From a virus: a stretch of DNA of 31,018 nucleotides. A program made the position numbers and the translations under genes. Each line of letters starts with the position of its first letter. Position 1 is the first letter of the stretch. The stretch lies in the IMG/VR virus record IMGVR_UViG_3300006030_000068, positions 1-31,018 of that record; one strand, given 5' to 3'. Positions 12,569 to 20,785 of this stretch are shown here, piece after piece. The notes beneath the pieces were generated by a model. It saw only the letters and a list, made by a program, of their open reading frames with translations. It was not told where the DNA came from and did not search any database.

Positions 12569-15500
12569 GCGAAGCCACAACAAACATAGTAATCACGGCG
12601 CGAGATAGCACCGCCGGGGCGTTCGCTTCTGTCAATTCAAATATCACAGGTCTTGCCAGTAGCGCAGCAAGATTAAGCACATCACTTGCAGCGGTTGGCG
12701 CTGGCGCAGTTGTTGGATCATTAGCAGCATTCACGCGCAAAACAATCGACGCACAAGACGAATTATTCAAGTTGTCACAAAAAACCGGTATTGCGGTTGA
12801 ATCGCTTGCCGGTCTTGAGTTTGCATCAGAGCAAGCCGGGGTCGAATTGGATAAGGTCGCAAAAGCCACTCGCGCTTTTTCGTTGTTGGTCGCTGAGGCT
12901 GCGGATAAATCAAGCGGAGCCGCAAAAAAACTTGGCCAGCTTGGCTTATCTTACAAAGATTTAAAAGATTTATCGCCGGAAAAGCAACTACTCGCACTCG
13001 CTGACGCATTAAGCAAATTTAGCAGAGAAGACAGGGCGGTAGCATTAACAGCAACACTTGGGAACCGAATGGCCGATTTAGTGCCATTGCTTGCCGGTGG
13101 ATCAGCAGAGTTACAGAAACTAATCGAGCAAGGCAAGAAATTCAATCCGGTCACGGAAGAATCAGCCCGTCAAGCAGAGCGATTTAACGATCAGATCAAC
13201 TTACTAAGCAAATCTGTTTCAGCACTTGGGCGCGAGATGGTGCAAGGTTTTATTCCTTCGCTTACCCGCGTATCTGACGAAATGGTGAAGGCAAGCCAGC
13301 AGGGCGGCATCCTTGCCGGTGTGTTTGCTGGCGTTAAACAACTTTTTGTCGAATCGTTTGGCAATCCGAAAATATTGGGCGATGTTGGACAGATACGGCG
13401 CGAAATATTGCTGACGCAGGAAACCATCAAATCGATGGAGTTGAAGAAAGATTCAATACTCTTCGATAAAAACGCACTAGAGCACGAGCATGAAAAACTC
13501 GCGCAGCTTGAAATTGATTTACAGAATGCAATTGTTAAGAGCCGAGAAACGGTAAAAGCAAATGATGACGCGGCTAATTCTGCTAAGAAATTTGCTATAG
13601 CGGTTAGCGAAGTAAGCAACAACGCAACAAAGACCGCGCCGAAGATCGATCGATTAACGCGAGCAATGAGCGATCAATCACGTATTGAAAGCGAGTACGT
13701 GAAACTGTTGGTAATTGAACGCAAGGCGCGGGAAGATTTGATACGCCCATATCAGCAAAGCGCAAAAGCGGCACAAGACCGGCTTGTGGATATGCGTAAT
13801 GAAGTCGCGGCGCTGGAATTATCTAAGAAAAATCAGATTAGCCTTGAGCAAGCGATTGAACAAACAACCATTGCAAGGCTGGAAGAAAAGCGCGTAATCG
13901 CTAAAGATGCAGGCGCTATTGCTGCAATTAACGAAGAAATAGCGGCACGGCGCGAAATGATCGGGATTATTCAATCCAGAGAGGCGCAGCAAAACGGCGA
14001 CAAGATACGCCAATCAGAATTGCAAGCTTATGATCAATTTGCAATACAGGCGGCGAGAAATATTCAAACAAATCTTGCGGCAGGAATAGAAATAGGATTT
14101 CGAGACGGCTTTAAATCAGGCGTGCGCGGATTGTTGGACGGTATATTAAGCACAGTCTCATCGGTCGTTTCTCAGGTTGTATCAATCCGATTATTAAATG
14201 CGGTGGGCGCGGGTAGCTTGCTTGGTTTGAGTGGATCGGCGGCGGCATCAACCGGTGGCGGCATTAGTGCGCTTAATGCGCTTTCGCTTGGCAGCAATGC
14301 GGTCAGCTTGTTTAAAGGCGGTTTTGGTGCAACGTCATTAATCGGCGGCGGCCTTTCGATGTTTGGCGGCAACGTCGGCGCGTTTGGCGCTGGTTTGGCT
14401 GGAGATGCTTTGGGCGGTTTAGCTGCTGGTGGATTCACAAGCGGAGCGGCAAGCGCTGCAAGTTTAGGCGCAAGTGTTGGCGCATTCGCTGGCCCGGCGG
14501 TCGCTTTGTTTGCTGTCGATGCAATAGGTCGCATGTTGGCCGGTGACAAGAAACTTGGCGGCGCTGAAATGATCCCGGTGATCGGTGGGTTTTTAGCTGC
14601 AATGTTTGGGCGTGGGCCGTACAAATTCCGTCAGCAATCATTGCAAGGAACGGCAACAGCCGAGGGTTTTAGCGGCACGATAACAGACGTTTACCGAAGC
14701 AAGGGCGGCTTGTTCATGAGCAACAAGCACAAATCGTTCACCAATCCATTGACCGCTGAAATGGACGCGCTATTTGACGAAACGATCAGCGGTTTTGCTA
14801 ATTCTGCGCGCGACTTTGCAAAAAATCTTGGTTTAAGTACGCAATTTATAGATACTTATAACAAAGATTTTCAAATCAAATCAGAGAAAAAAGAAAAATT
14901 AACCGAAGAAGCAATAGCGTCATTGCTTGACGGTATCGGCAACGAGTTTGCAGTAGGCGTTTTGCCGATAGTTGATACTCTTAAAAAAGCTGGCGAAGAT
15001 TCATTTGATGCGCTTTCTCGGTTAAATACTGAATACTTATCACTTGTCGATGCGGCAACGCTGGCGCTTGGTAAAAACTTGGATGATGCGCGAGCGTATA
15101 TCAGTAGTGTGTCATTCGAGGATCGCACCGGCTTCATCGACGCGGCAGGCGGCATAGATCAACTTAATCAAAAGGTTGCTTTCTTTGCTGAAACGTTCTT
15201 AACTGAACAGGAACGGCTTGCACCAATACAGTCAAAAGTTAATGAGCAACTAAAAGAGTTAGGTATTAATACCGACATAACGCGAGAGCAATTTAAAGCG
15301 TTAGTGCAATCTTTTGGACAAGTTAATGGAGTATCAAAAGAGACATTCCTGGCTTTGCTTAATCTTGCGCCTGCATTCTCGGCTGTTGTTGATGCTGCAA
15401 ATAACTTTAAAGATGGCTATCAAACAACCGGAACGCGCAGCGATTACGATCCATTTGTTGCGTCATTTGAAAGAGCGGAAGGCAAGCTAATAACGGCCAT

Positions 15501-16119
15501 TCAAAACGCTAATAGCCGGTATGAGTCTGTTGTGACTCCGCTCAAGAATCTAAGAACTTCTATTGCTTCGTTAATCGATAGTCTGAAATCGTTAAGAGAA
15601 TCAATTGATCTAGGACAACAAAGTGGATTAAGCCCAACAGGGAAGTTGCTTGCATCGCGAAACGCGTTATTGTCGGCAAATACCGAAAACATATCAGGGC
15701 GCGTAACAGGATTCCTGGATATAGCAAAATCACAGGCTGGAACGCGGCTTGATTATTTGCGTGATGTGGCATTTTCTAAAACTATTATCGATCAATTATC
15801 AGCAGATCAAGCAAGACAACTTGATAGAGCAAATAAAGATATATCTGCGGCAGCTAAATATAGAAAACTTGAAATACAAAACGCTATTATTAATTCTGGT
15901 TTTTTAACCTCCGGGATAAATGCCGGATTTTTGATGTCAAGCGGTTTTAGTGGTGGATATAAACCGCCTTCAGAAATAGCTGATAACAGTAACGCTATTA
16001 TGGCGGCTTTACTATCGATGAATGCAGAGCTATCAAAAAGCACAAAAGCACAGGCTGATATGTACCGGCTTTGGTTGGGTATGACAAACGGCACAGCACT
16101 AAACACGGTGGCGGCATGA
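12565..16119 (+). CDS. Tape measure protein
   Basis: This 1184-residue protein is the longest in the window and follows the tail chaperones, as tape measures do. It begins with the usual motif of these proteins (NIVITARDSTAGAFASVNSNI), then QDELFKLSQKTGIAVESLAGLEFASEQAGV and KLGQLGLSYKDLKDLSPEKQLL, which are typical of tail tape measures. Long charged helical regions lie at about 240-500. A glycine/alanine-rich hydrophobic region covers about 540-660 and may insert in the host membrane during DNA entry. The C-terminal 450 residues are again helical. By the usual rule of about 1.5 angstrom per residue the tail would be near 170-180 nm, an estimate. No peptidase motif is seen. Confidence 0.95.
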   Translation: MSEATTNIVITARDSTAGAFASVNSNITGLASSAARLSTSLAAVGAGAVVGSLAAFTRKTIDAQDELFKLSQKTGIAVESLAGLEFASEQAGVELDKVAKATRAFSLLVAEAADKSSGAAKKLGQLGLSYKDLKDLSPEKQLLALADALSKFSREDRAVALTATLGNRMADLVPLLAGGSAELQKLIEQGKKFNPVTEESARQAERFNDQINLLSKSVSALGREMVQGFIPSLTRVSDEMVKASQQGGILAGVFAGVKQLFVESFGNPKILGDVGQIRREILLTQETIKSMELKKDSILFDKNALEHEHEKLAQLEIDLQNAIVKSRETVKANDDAANSAKKFAIAVSEVSNNATKTAPKIDRLTRAMSDQSRIESEYVKLLVIERKAREDLIRPYQQSAKAAQDRLVDMRNEVAALELSKKNQISLEQAIEQTTIARLEEKRVIAKDAGAIAAINEEIAARREMIGIIQSREAQQNGDKIRQSELQAYDQFAIQAARNIQTNLAAGIEIGFRDGFKSGVRGLLDGILSTVSSVVSQVVSIRLLNAVGAGSLLGLSGSAAASTGGGISALNALSLGSNAVSLFKGGFGATSLIGGGLSMFGGNVGAFGAGLAGDALGGLAAGGFTSGAASAASLGASVGAFAGPAVALFAVDAIGRMLAGDKKLGGAEMIPVIGGFLAAMFGRGPYKFRQQSLQGTATAEGFSGTITDVYRSKGGLFMSNKHKSFTNPLTAEMDALFDETISGFANSARDFAKNLGLSTQFIDTYNKDFQIKSEKKEKLTEEAIASLLDGIGNEFAVGVLPIVDTLKKAGEDSFDALSRLNTEYLSLVDAATLALGKNLDDARAYISSVSFEDRTGFIDAAGGIDQLNQKVAFFAETFLTEQERLAPIQSKVNEQLKELGINTDITREQFKALVQSFGQVNGVSKETFLALLNLAPAFSAVVDAANNFKDGYQTTGTRSDYDPFVASFERAEGKLITAIQNANSRYESVVTPLKNLRTSIASLIDSLKSLRESIDLGQQSGLSPTGKLLASRNALLSANTENISGRVTGFLDIAKSQAGTRLDYLRDVAFSKTIIDQLSADQARQLDRANKDISAAAKYRKLEIQNAIINSGFLTSGINAGFLMSSGFSGGYKPPSEIADNSNAIMAALLSMNAELSKSTKAQADMYRLWLGMTNGTALNTVAA

Positions 16120-17036
16120 GAGTAATACGGCCATTATCAACAGATTTTACGATAACTGATGCGATGCTGACGAGCAGCACGGTGTCGGAGCCGGACGCAG
16201 GCGAAACCCCATGGAATCCGGCAACGGCTTACACGGCTGGTGATTTGGCATATCTGGCATCTAATCACACGGTGTATGAGCGATTAATCGGCGGCACAAC
16301 GGCAACCAGCCCAGACGCAGACACAACAAATTGGGCTGAATACGGCAAGACAAACAAATGGGCAATGTTTGACACTTACCGGAATAGCCAAACAACAGCA
16401 GCGTCACCGTTAACGGTATCAATCACGCCCGGCGAATTTATCGATTCTGTTGCTATTGCCGGGATGACAAATGTAGATGACATTGTTTTAACTGTAACAC
16501 GTGATAGCGTAGAGATCGACCGGCGCGAAGAAGATTTAAGTACCAGAGAAGTGTTAGACTGGGAAGATTATTTTTACGAGCCATTCACAACTAAATCAGT
16601 AATTGCTTTTTTTGATCTGCCATCATATACCGATGCGGTTATCACAATAACATTCACGGCGGATGCTGGTGACGTTTCGGTTGGCGCAGTAATAACCAAT
16701 TTAAGTAAAGACATAGGGACTGTAAGACCGAGCGCGGTATCTGATGTGCTTAATTTCAGCAGCGTTACGCGAGATGAGTTCGGTAATTCGGAGATGGTGC
16801 AACGAAGAAACGTACCAAAAACCATTCAGGAAATCATTGTCGGCAAAGAGCGTATTAATATGATTCGAGGTTTGCGCGATGATTTGAATGCGACTCCGGC
16901 GGCATGGGTTGGCATGGATGATTCAGATCATGACTATTATGAAGCTATTTTTATAATAGGATTCTACAAGAAATTTAGTATTGATATGAGGCATCCGCGG
17001 CATGCGGTTATTAGTTTAGAAATTGAGGAAATATGA
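16116..17036 (+). CDS. Tail tip protein, possibly distal tail protein
   Basis: This 306-residue protein follows the tape measure, a place where distal tail or tip proteins are found. It opens RVIRPLSTDFTITDAMLTSS, then a short carbohydrate-binding-like motif (WNPATAYTAGDLAYLASNHTVYERL, WAEYGKTNKWAMFD) of the kind seen in chitin-binding or tail-fibre modules. Beta-rich segments follow (LTVSITPGEFIDSVAIAGM, AVITITFTADAGDVSVGAVI). The C-terminus (IIVGKERINMIRGLRDDLN) is more helical. The true start is the ATG at 16116, which overlaps the tape measure stop; the earlier ATG at 16071 lies inside that gene. It is not similar to lambda gpM. Confidence 0.72.
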   Translation: MRVIRPLSTDFTITDAMLTSSTVSEPDAGETPWNPATAYTAGDLAYLASNHTVYERLIGGTTATSPDADTTNWAEYGKTNKWAMFDTYRNSQTTAASPLTVSITPGEFIDSVAIAGMTNVDDIVLTVTRDSVEIDRREEDLSTREVLDWEDYFYEPFTTKSVIAFFDLPSYTDAVITITFTADAGDVSVGAVITNLSKDIGTVRPSAVSDVLNFSSVTRDEFGNSEMVQRRNVPKTIQEIIVGKERINMIRGLRDDLNATPAAWVGMDDSDHDYYEAIFIIGFYKKFSIDMRHPRHAVISLEIEEI

Positions 17037-19111
17037 CGACATTTACAACGCCACCAGAAGCACCAAGTAGACCGGGATTTGCCGCAAAAGCGGAAGCCTT
17101 TGTAGATTGGCAGCTTACATTCCGATCAGAGCTTGTTCAGTTTCAGGGTGAATTATCAAGCCTTGCCGCTGGCACTGCTGTCGCTTTGCAGTATTCTTTC
17201 AGCACCACAACGACCGACGCGGAACCTGGAGACGGCTATCTGCGGCTGGATAATGCAACACAGAACGCAGCGACAACAATACGCATTGACAATGTTGATG
17301 GGGCAGCAATTGATCAATCGACGCTACTTGGTACTTTTGACGATTCAACAAGCACGGTAAAGGGGCATATTAAGCTTGTTAAATTAAGCGATCCTTCCAA
17401 GTGGATCATATTTTCAGTTTCTTCGTTGGCATCGCCGAGCGGATACAAAAATATAACCGTTGCGGTTGTGGCATCAAGCGCAGCATCGCCATTTTCAAAT
17501 GCTGATAGTTTGTTGCTATTATTCACTCGCACGGGCGACAAAGGCGATACTGGAGCCGGTGGCAGTTATGACGAAACAGCCGCAGATTTAGGGACGATAG
17601 TAAAAACAACCGCCGGAACGATCGCGGAAAAATATTGCAAGCTTGCTTTGTACGCATCCGGCACGTACACGCTTCCTGATTTATCAACGATAACCGGTGA
17701 TATTAAATTCGGGTTAGTGTGTCCGAGTAATGCAAGTTCTCCACCTGCAAGCGTGTCAACTTCTGACGGCTGGACTATTTCTACCGGCTTCAGCGCAGGC
17801 ACAGAAAAATCAATTTTCCCGACAAGTATTGCAACCGCTCATGGCACCTGGGATAGCAGCACCATGTATCCGCCGACACTAGGAACAATTACCGGGTCGG
17901 CAGCGAATACAGTATGCGGATCAGCGAATCTTGATACGAATTATGATGTCGTATTGTTTCACGATGCAACAAGCTGGTATACGGCTGCAATCAATAACAG
18001 CACCGGCGCATGTGGAGCGGTCGCAACAGTGGCGGCTTATAATTCAGAAAATTATTGTGCAATATACAAAGATAGTACCACGTCTTATGTCGCATTTGTG
18101 CAGCATGGCGCGACAGCTTGCACGGTACGAGCTGGAAGCGTAAATACCGGCACGCTTGCAATCACGCAAGGATCAGCACAAACGACCGCAAAGGAATTTG
18201 TAGATACGCCTGTTAAGCTTGCTGCAAACGTGTACTTGATGGCGTTAAATCAGACTAATGATTTGCAGGCAGCAACAATTAGCGCGACAACTACGGTAAC
18301 GCTTGGCACTGCGGTAGCGTCAGGAGCGCAAAATAACGGCGTCGGTAATTTAAAAATAGCACGGTCAAGCGATACGGAAGGATTCGCGGCATATCTTGCA
18401 AATGGCGGCGGGGCTGGGGCAAGACAATTATCATGCAGAGTTCTGACCGTTGCGGCAGGTGTAATAACACCTGAAACGGCATCGGGCGCAGGCACTAACG
18501 TATGCGCCAACAATGGATTGCGTTGCTTGGTTCCGTATCAGGAAGGCACGGCATACATCGCTTGCGCTCAGGACGGCACCACCGCCACAACAGGAAACTA
18601 TTACGGCATGACGGCCAGCGGCACAACGGCTGGCATCGGCACGTTAAGCGCAAAAACAAATAACCTCCCGGCGCAGTTTTCTACTCAAACATACACGCAC
18701 AAAAGAAAGCGGCCAATTAAGGCGTACAACACAACGACAATGGTGTTTGGTCATTTAGCAGCAGGGCCATTTGCGGCGACGATTTCAGGATCAACTTTAA
18801 CGATAGGAACGTCAGGCGGGCCAGCGTCAACTTGTGATTTTCTAACTGACGCCACGGCTGGAACAAGCTTTTACGCTGTAGGCGCTTCGGCATTCGACAA
18901 AATAACAATTAGCGGCACAACCATATCATCAAGCTGGCAAGTGGCTGTCTCACCAACAATCATTATTAGCGACACCTTGACCGATAAGGCGGCAAGCTAT
19001 AGCGGCACTTGGTACAAATGGACATTACCGACAATGTCATGCGCCATAACGGCCACCAAATGGCTATACGCAACCGGCAACGATTTGAAATACTGCGGGG
19101 CAATATCATGA
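17033..19111 (+). CDS. Tail fibre-like protein with predicted beta-propeller
   Basis: This 692-residue protein begins with a proline-rich attachment motif (FTTPPEAPSRPGFAAKAEAFVDW), common at the N-terminus of phage tail proteins. It has a short collagen-like piece (TGDKGDTGAGG, near 168-176) and then DLGTIVKTTAGTIAEKYCKLALYASGTYTLP. From about 285 to 620, segments of 45-50 residues repeat a pattern of VxxYxDxTxxYVAxV followed by TVxxGxVxxGTLAI and a T-rich turn. That suggests a beta-propeller of about six blades. It is unusually rich in cysteine for a tail protein in this region. It overlaps both neighbours by ATGA. It probably binds a host surface sugar or protein, which is inferred. Confidence 0.75.
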   Translation: MTTFTTPPEAPSRPGFAAKAEAFVDWQLTFRSELVQFQGELSSLAAGTAVALQYSFSTTTTDAEPGDGYLRLDNATQNAATTIRIDNVDGAAIDQSTLLGTFDDSTSTVKGHIKLVKLSDPSKWIIFSVSSLASPSGYKNITVAVVASSAASPFSNADSLLLLFTRTGDKGDTGAGGSYDETAADLGTIVKTTAGTIAEKYCKLALYASGTYTLPDLSTITGDIKFGLVCPSNASSPPASVSTSDGWTISTGFSAGTEKSIFPTSIATAHGTWDSSTMYPPTLGTITGSAANTVCGSANLDTNYDVVLFHDATSWYTAAINNSTGACGAVATVAAYNSENYCAIYKDSTTSYVAFVQHGATACTVRAGSVNTGTLAITQGSAQTTAKEFVDTPVKLAANVYLMALNQTNDLQAATISATTTVTLGTAVASGAQNNGVGNLKIARSSDTEGFAAYLANGGGAGARQLSCRVLTVAAGVITPETASGAGTNVCANNGLRCLVPYQEGTAYIACAQDGTTATTGNYYGMTASGTTAGIGTLSAKTNNLPAQFSTQTYTHKRKRPIKAYNTTTMVFGHLAAGPFAATISGSTLTIGTSGGPASTCDFLTDATAGTSFYAVGASAFDKITISGTTISSSWQVAVSPTIIISDTLTDKAASYSGTWYKWTLPTMSCAITATKWLYATGNDLKYCGAIS

Positions 19112-19383
19112 TCACAATTTACCCAGTTGGCGAAATCTCAGAGGTTCCAGAATCGATTGAACCGCTGAAAGCGCTGCTTATTTTAGATAGCTACGGTTTA
19201 TCGGTAGCGTATCAAGCATGGGCAACAGATCCGGCGCGGACGTTTGCAGAATTGGCTTTTATTAATCGAGCAACAGTTTGGAAAAGAAATGATCCGGTGT
19301 TATTGGCTGGCGCGACGGCGTTGAATTTAACATCCGATCAGGTAGATGCGCTTTTTATAGCGGCGGCAAAATTATCAGCGTAA
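19108..19383 (+). CDS. Small tail-region protein of unknown function
   Basis: This 91-residue protein starts at an ATG overlapping the fibre gene's stop (ATGA); longer readings upstream would lie inside that gene. It begins MITIYPVGEISEVPESIEPL, then a helix-rich region (KALLILDSYGLSVAYQAWA, DPARTFAELAFINRATVW) and ends LTSDQVDALFIAAAKLSA. The last part looks like a two-helix bundle. It has no membrane segment. Small helical proteins after a fibre gene are often fibre assembly chaperones, as in many phages, and that is my best guess, without motif support. Confidence 0.65.
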   Translation: MITIYPVGEISEVPESIEPLKALLILDSYGLSVAYQAWATDPARTFAELAFINRATVWKRNDPVLLAGATALNLTSDQVDALFIAAAKLSA

Positions 19384-19394
19384 GGATTCTATCA

Positions 19395-19595
19395 ATGACG
19401 GAAAGAAAAATAGGCGGATGCCCGTATTTAAACAAGGATGACATTGAAAACATTGCAGAAAGGGCCGCAGAAAAAGCGGTAGAAAAAATGACCGCTAGGG
19501 TTTATCAGGAAGTTGGCAAGGGATTTATTAATAAATTTCTTTGGGCTGTTGGTGTAATAACCATCAGCTTTGCAGTTTGGTTGAGTCACAAATAA
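19395..19595 (+). CDS. Small C-terminal membrane-anchored protein
   Basis: This 66-residue protein has a cytoplasmic-looking amphipathic helix (DDIENIAERAAEKAVEKMTARVYQEVG) and one C-terminal membrane segment (about 46-64, FLWAVGVITISFAVWLS) with a short basic end. The layout is like XhlA-type or other single-span lysis accessory proteins, but also like general tail-anchored phage proteins. It lies among tail genes, three kilobases before the endolysin. A holin or antiholin role is possible and not proven by the sequence. Confidence 0.65.
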   Translation: MTERKIGGCPYLNKDDIENIAERAAEKAVEKMTARVYQEVGKGFINKFLWAVGVITISFAVWLSHK

Positions 19596-19610
19596 TTTAG
19601 CGAGGCAAAT

Positions 19611-19853
19611 ATGGCAGTAGTTACTTTTGACGATGGATTAAGGAAACATACAGACAACACAACAAGCGCGACATACACATATTTGTATAGTTCGTGGGAC
19701 GCAAATGCGACGACATCACAAGCAAAATGGTTATGCAAGCGCATCCATAATGCGGACGGCACTTGGTCGTACGCCGACGGCATTTCCGATTTTTCAGATA
19801 GAAATCAACTTATAACCGTTGCTCAAGGGTTGACGGCTACTTATGCGGGGTAA
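19611..19853 (+). CDS. Small protein of unknown function in the tail region
   Basis: This 80-residue protein begins MAVVTFDDGLRKHTDNTTSATYTYLYSSWDANATTSQAKWLCKR-like strands and ends in DGISDFSDRNQLITVAQGLTATYAG. Hydrophilic, Thr/Ala/Tyr-rich, with no membrane segment or signal peptide. GAGGCA lies upstream of the ATG. It ends two bases before the next start, so it is co-translated with the 309-residue protein after it. I do not recognise it; a small virion or fibre subunit is plausible from composition and place. Confidence 0.6.
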   Translation: MAVVTFDDGLRKHTDNTTSATYTYLYSSWDANATTSQAKWLCKRIHNADGTWSYADGISDFSDRNQLITVAQGLTATYAG

Positions 19854-19855
19854 AT

Positions 19856-20785
19856 ATGGGCTGGCTTGATGGATTTTATGAAAATACGTGGCTAAATATT
19901 ATACGACAAAATTCTAGCGGTGCTTTAACAGATCAAACCGGGACGGTAATTTCAGGAATGTCGTCTCACACATGGGCGCAATTTATTCACGCAGATTTCG
20001 ATTTAACAACCGCACGTTATGTGCGGGTTACGGATAGGCATTCGACGAGAGACGCTTCTGCTACACCGGGGTCAATATGGTATGTGGATCCAACAGCGTC
20101 TACGGCAAGTCGTAAGCGACAATTAGTCAGTGCGCCGATATATTTTGCTACAGCAGCGGCAGCACCAGATCCGGCATCATATCCATACCTGAGATGTTAT
20201 TTTGCTGATTTTGGTAAGGGTGGCTCTGATTGGAAAAGTAACGGCACGATATATCGTCCGTTGCTAACTAATCTTATCATCTATATGAATACGACAGGCC
20301 ATACTCATGGCGGCACGTTTACAACTGAAGAAATTGCACATCAACTTACAATACCTAGAGATATTAACGGGGCGAGCTTGTGGCAGCCTGGGGATGTGAT
20401 AAGCATTAACGAATATGTGTGCTATAAAACCGGGACTGCTGATACTTATAATATCGCTATGCGTGTTGGCAGCGCTGGAACGACCGCAGATACTTCTGTT
20501 TATAGCGGCACTAACACAGGATCGGCTATCAATTGGAAAGGGCACAAATGGCAGCGTAACGCGGATAGTGCCGGGAATTCAATTATTGAACGTGTAGACG
20601 TGGACGCCCTTACTGCACTAAGTGGCGCTTCGACTAGCAGCAAATCAGCGGCGGATACTTTAACCGGCTATGATATAGATAGCGCGACGACTTATATTAG
20701 TTTGACTTACAAAGTCAATGCGTCGTCAACTGATACAGCGCTTAAATCTGGCTATTGCGAGATGTCGTTCATTAGGGGGTCTTAA
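19856..20785 (+). CDS. Tail-associated protein of unknown function
   Basis: This 309-residue beta-rich protein begins MGWLDGFYENTWLNIIRQ and carries patterns such as HADFDLTTARYVRVTDRHSTRDA and GSIWYVDPTASTASRKRQL. It then has a segment rich in Tyr and Trp (PYLRCYFADFGKGGSDWKS), and ends with VNASSTDTALKSGYCEMSFIRGS. Composition (high Ser, Thr, Gly, aromatic) matches receptor-binding or tail-tip proteins. No membrane, signal or catalytic motif is seen. Start two bases after the preceding stop and end overlapping the spike start (TAATG) show it belongs to the same translation unit as the beta-helix spike. It may be an adaptor for that spike. Confidence 0.65.
   Translation: MGWLDGFYENTWLNIIRQNSSGALTDQTGTVISGMSSHTWAQFIHADFDLTTARYVRVTDRHSTRDASATPGSIWYVDPTASTASRKRQLVSAPIYFATAAAAPDPASYPYLRCYFADFGKGGSDWKSNGTIYRPLLTNLIIYMNTTGHTHGGTFTTEEIAHQLTIPRDINGASLWQPGDVISINEYVCYKTGTADTYNIAMRVGSAGTTADTSVYSGTNTGSAINWKGHKWQRNADSAGNSIIERVDVDALTALSGASTSSKSAADTLTGYDIDSATTYISLTYKVNASSTDTALKSGYCEMSFIRGS

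Noticed and set aside
13191-13622. 143-residue Ser/Cys-rich reading frame on the - strand
   Set aside because: Opposite the helical part of the tape measure; composition is that of an antisense shadow.
14172-14624. 150-residue proline/alanine-rich reading frame on the - strand
   Set aside because: It is the complement of the glycine/alanine-rich part of the tape measure and has no family-like pattern.
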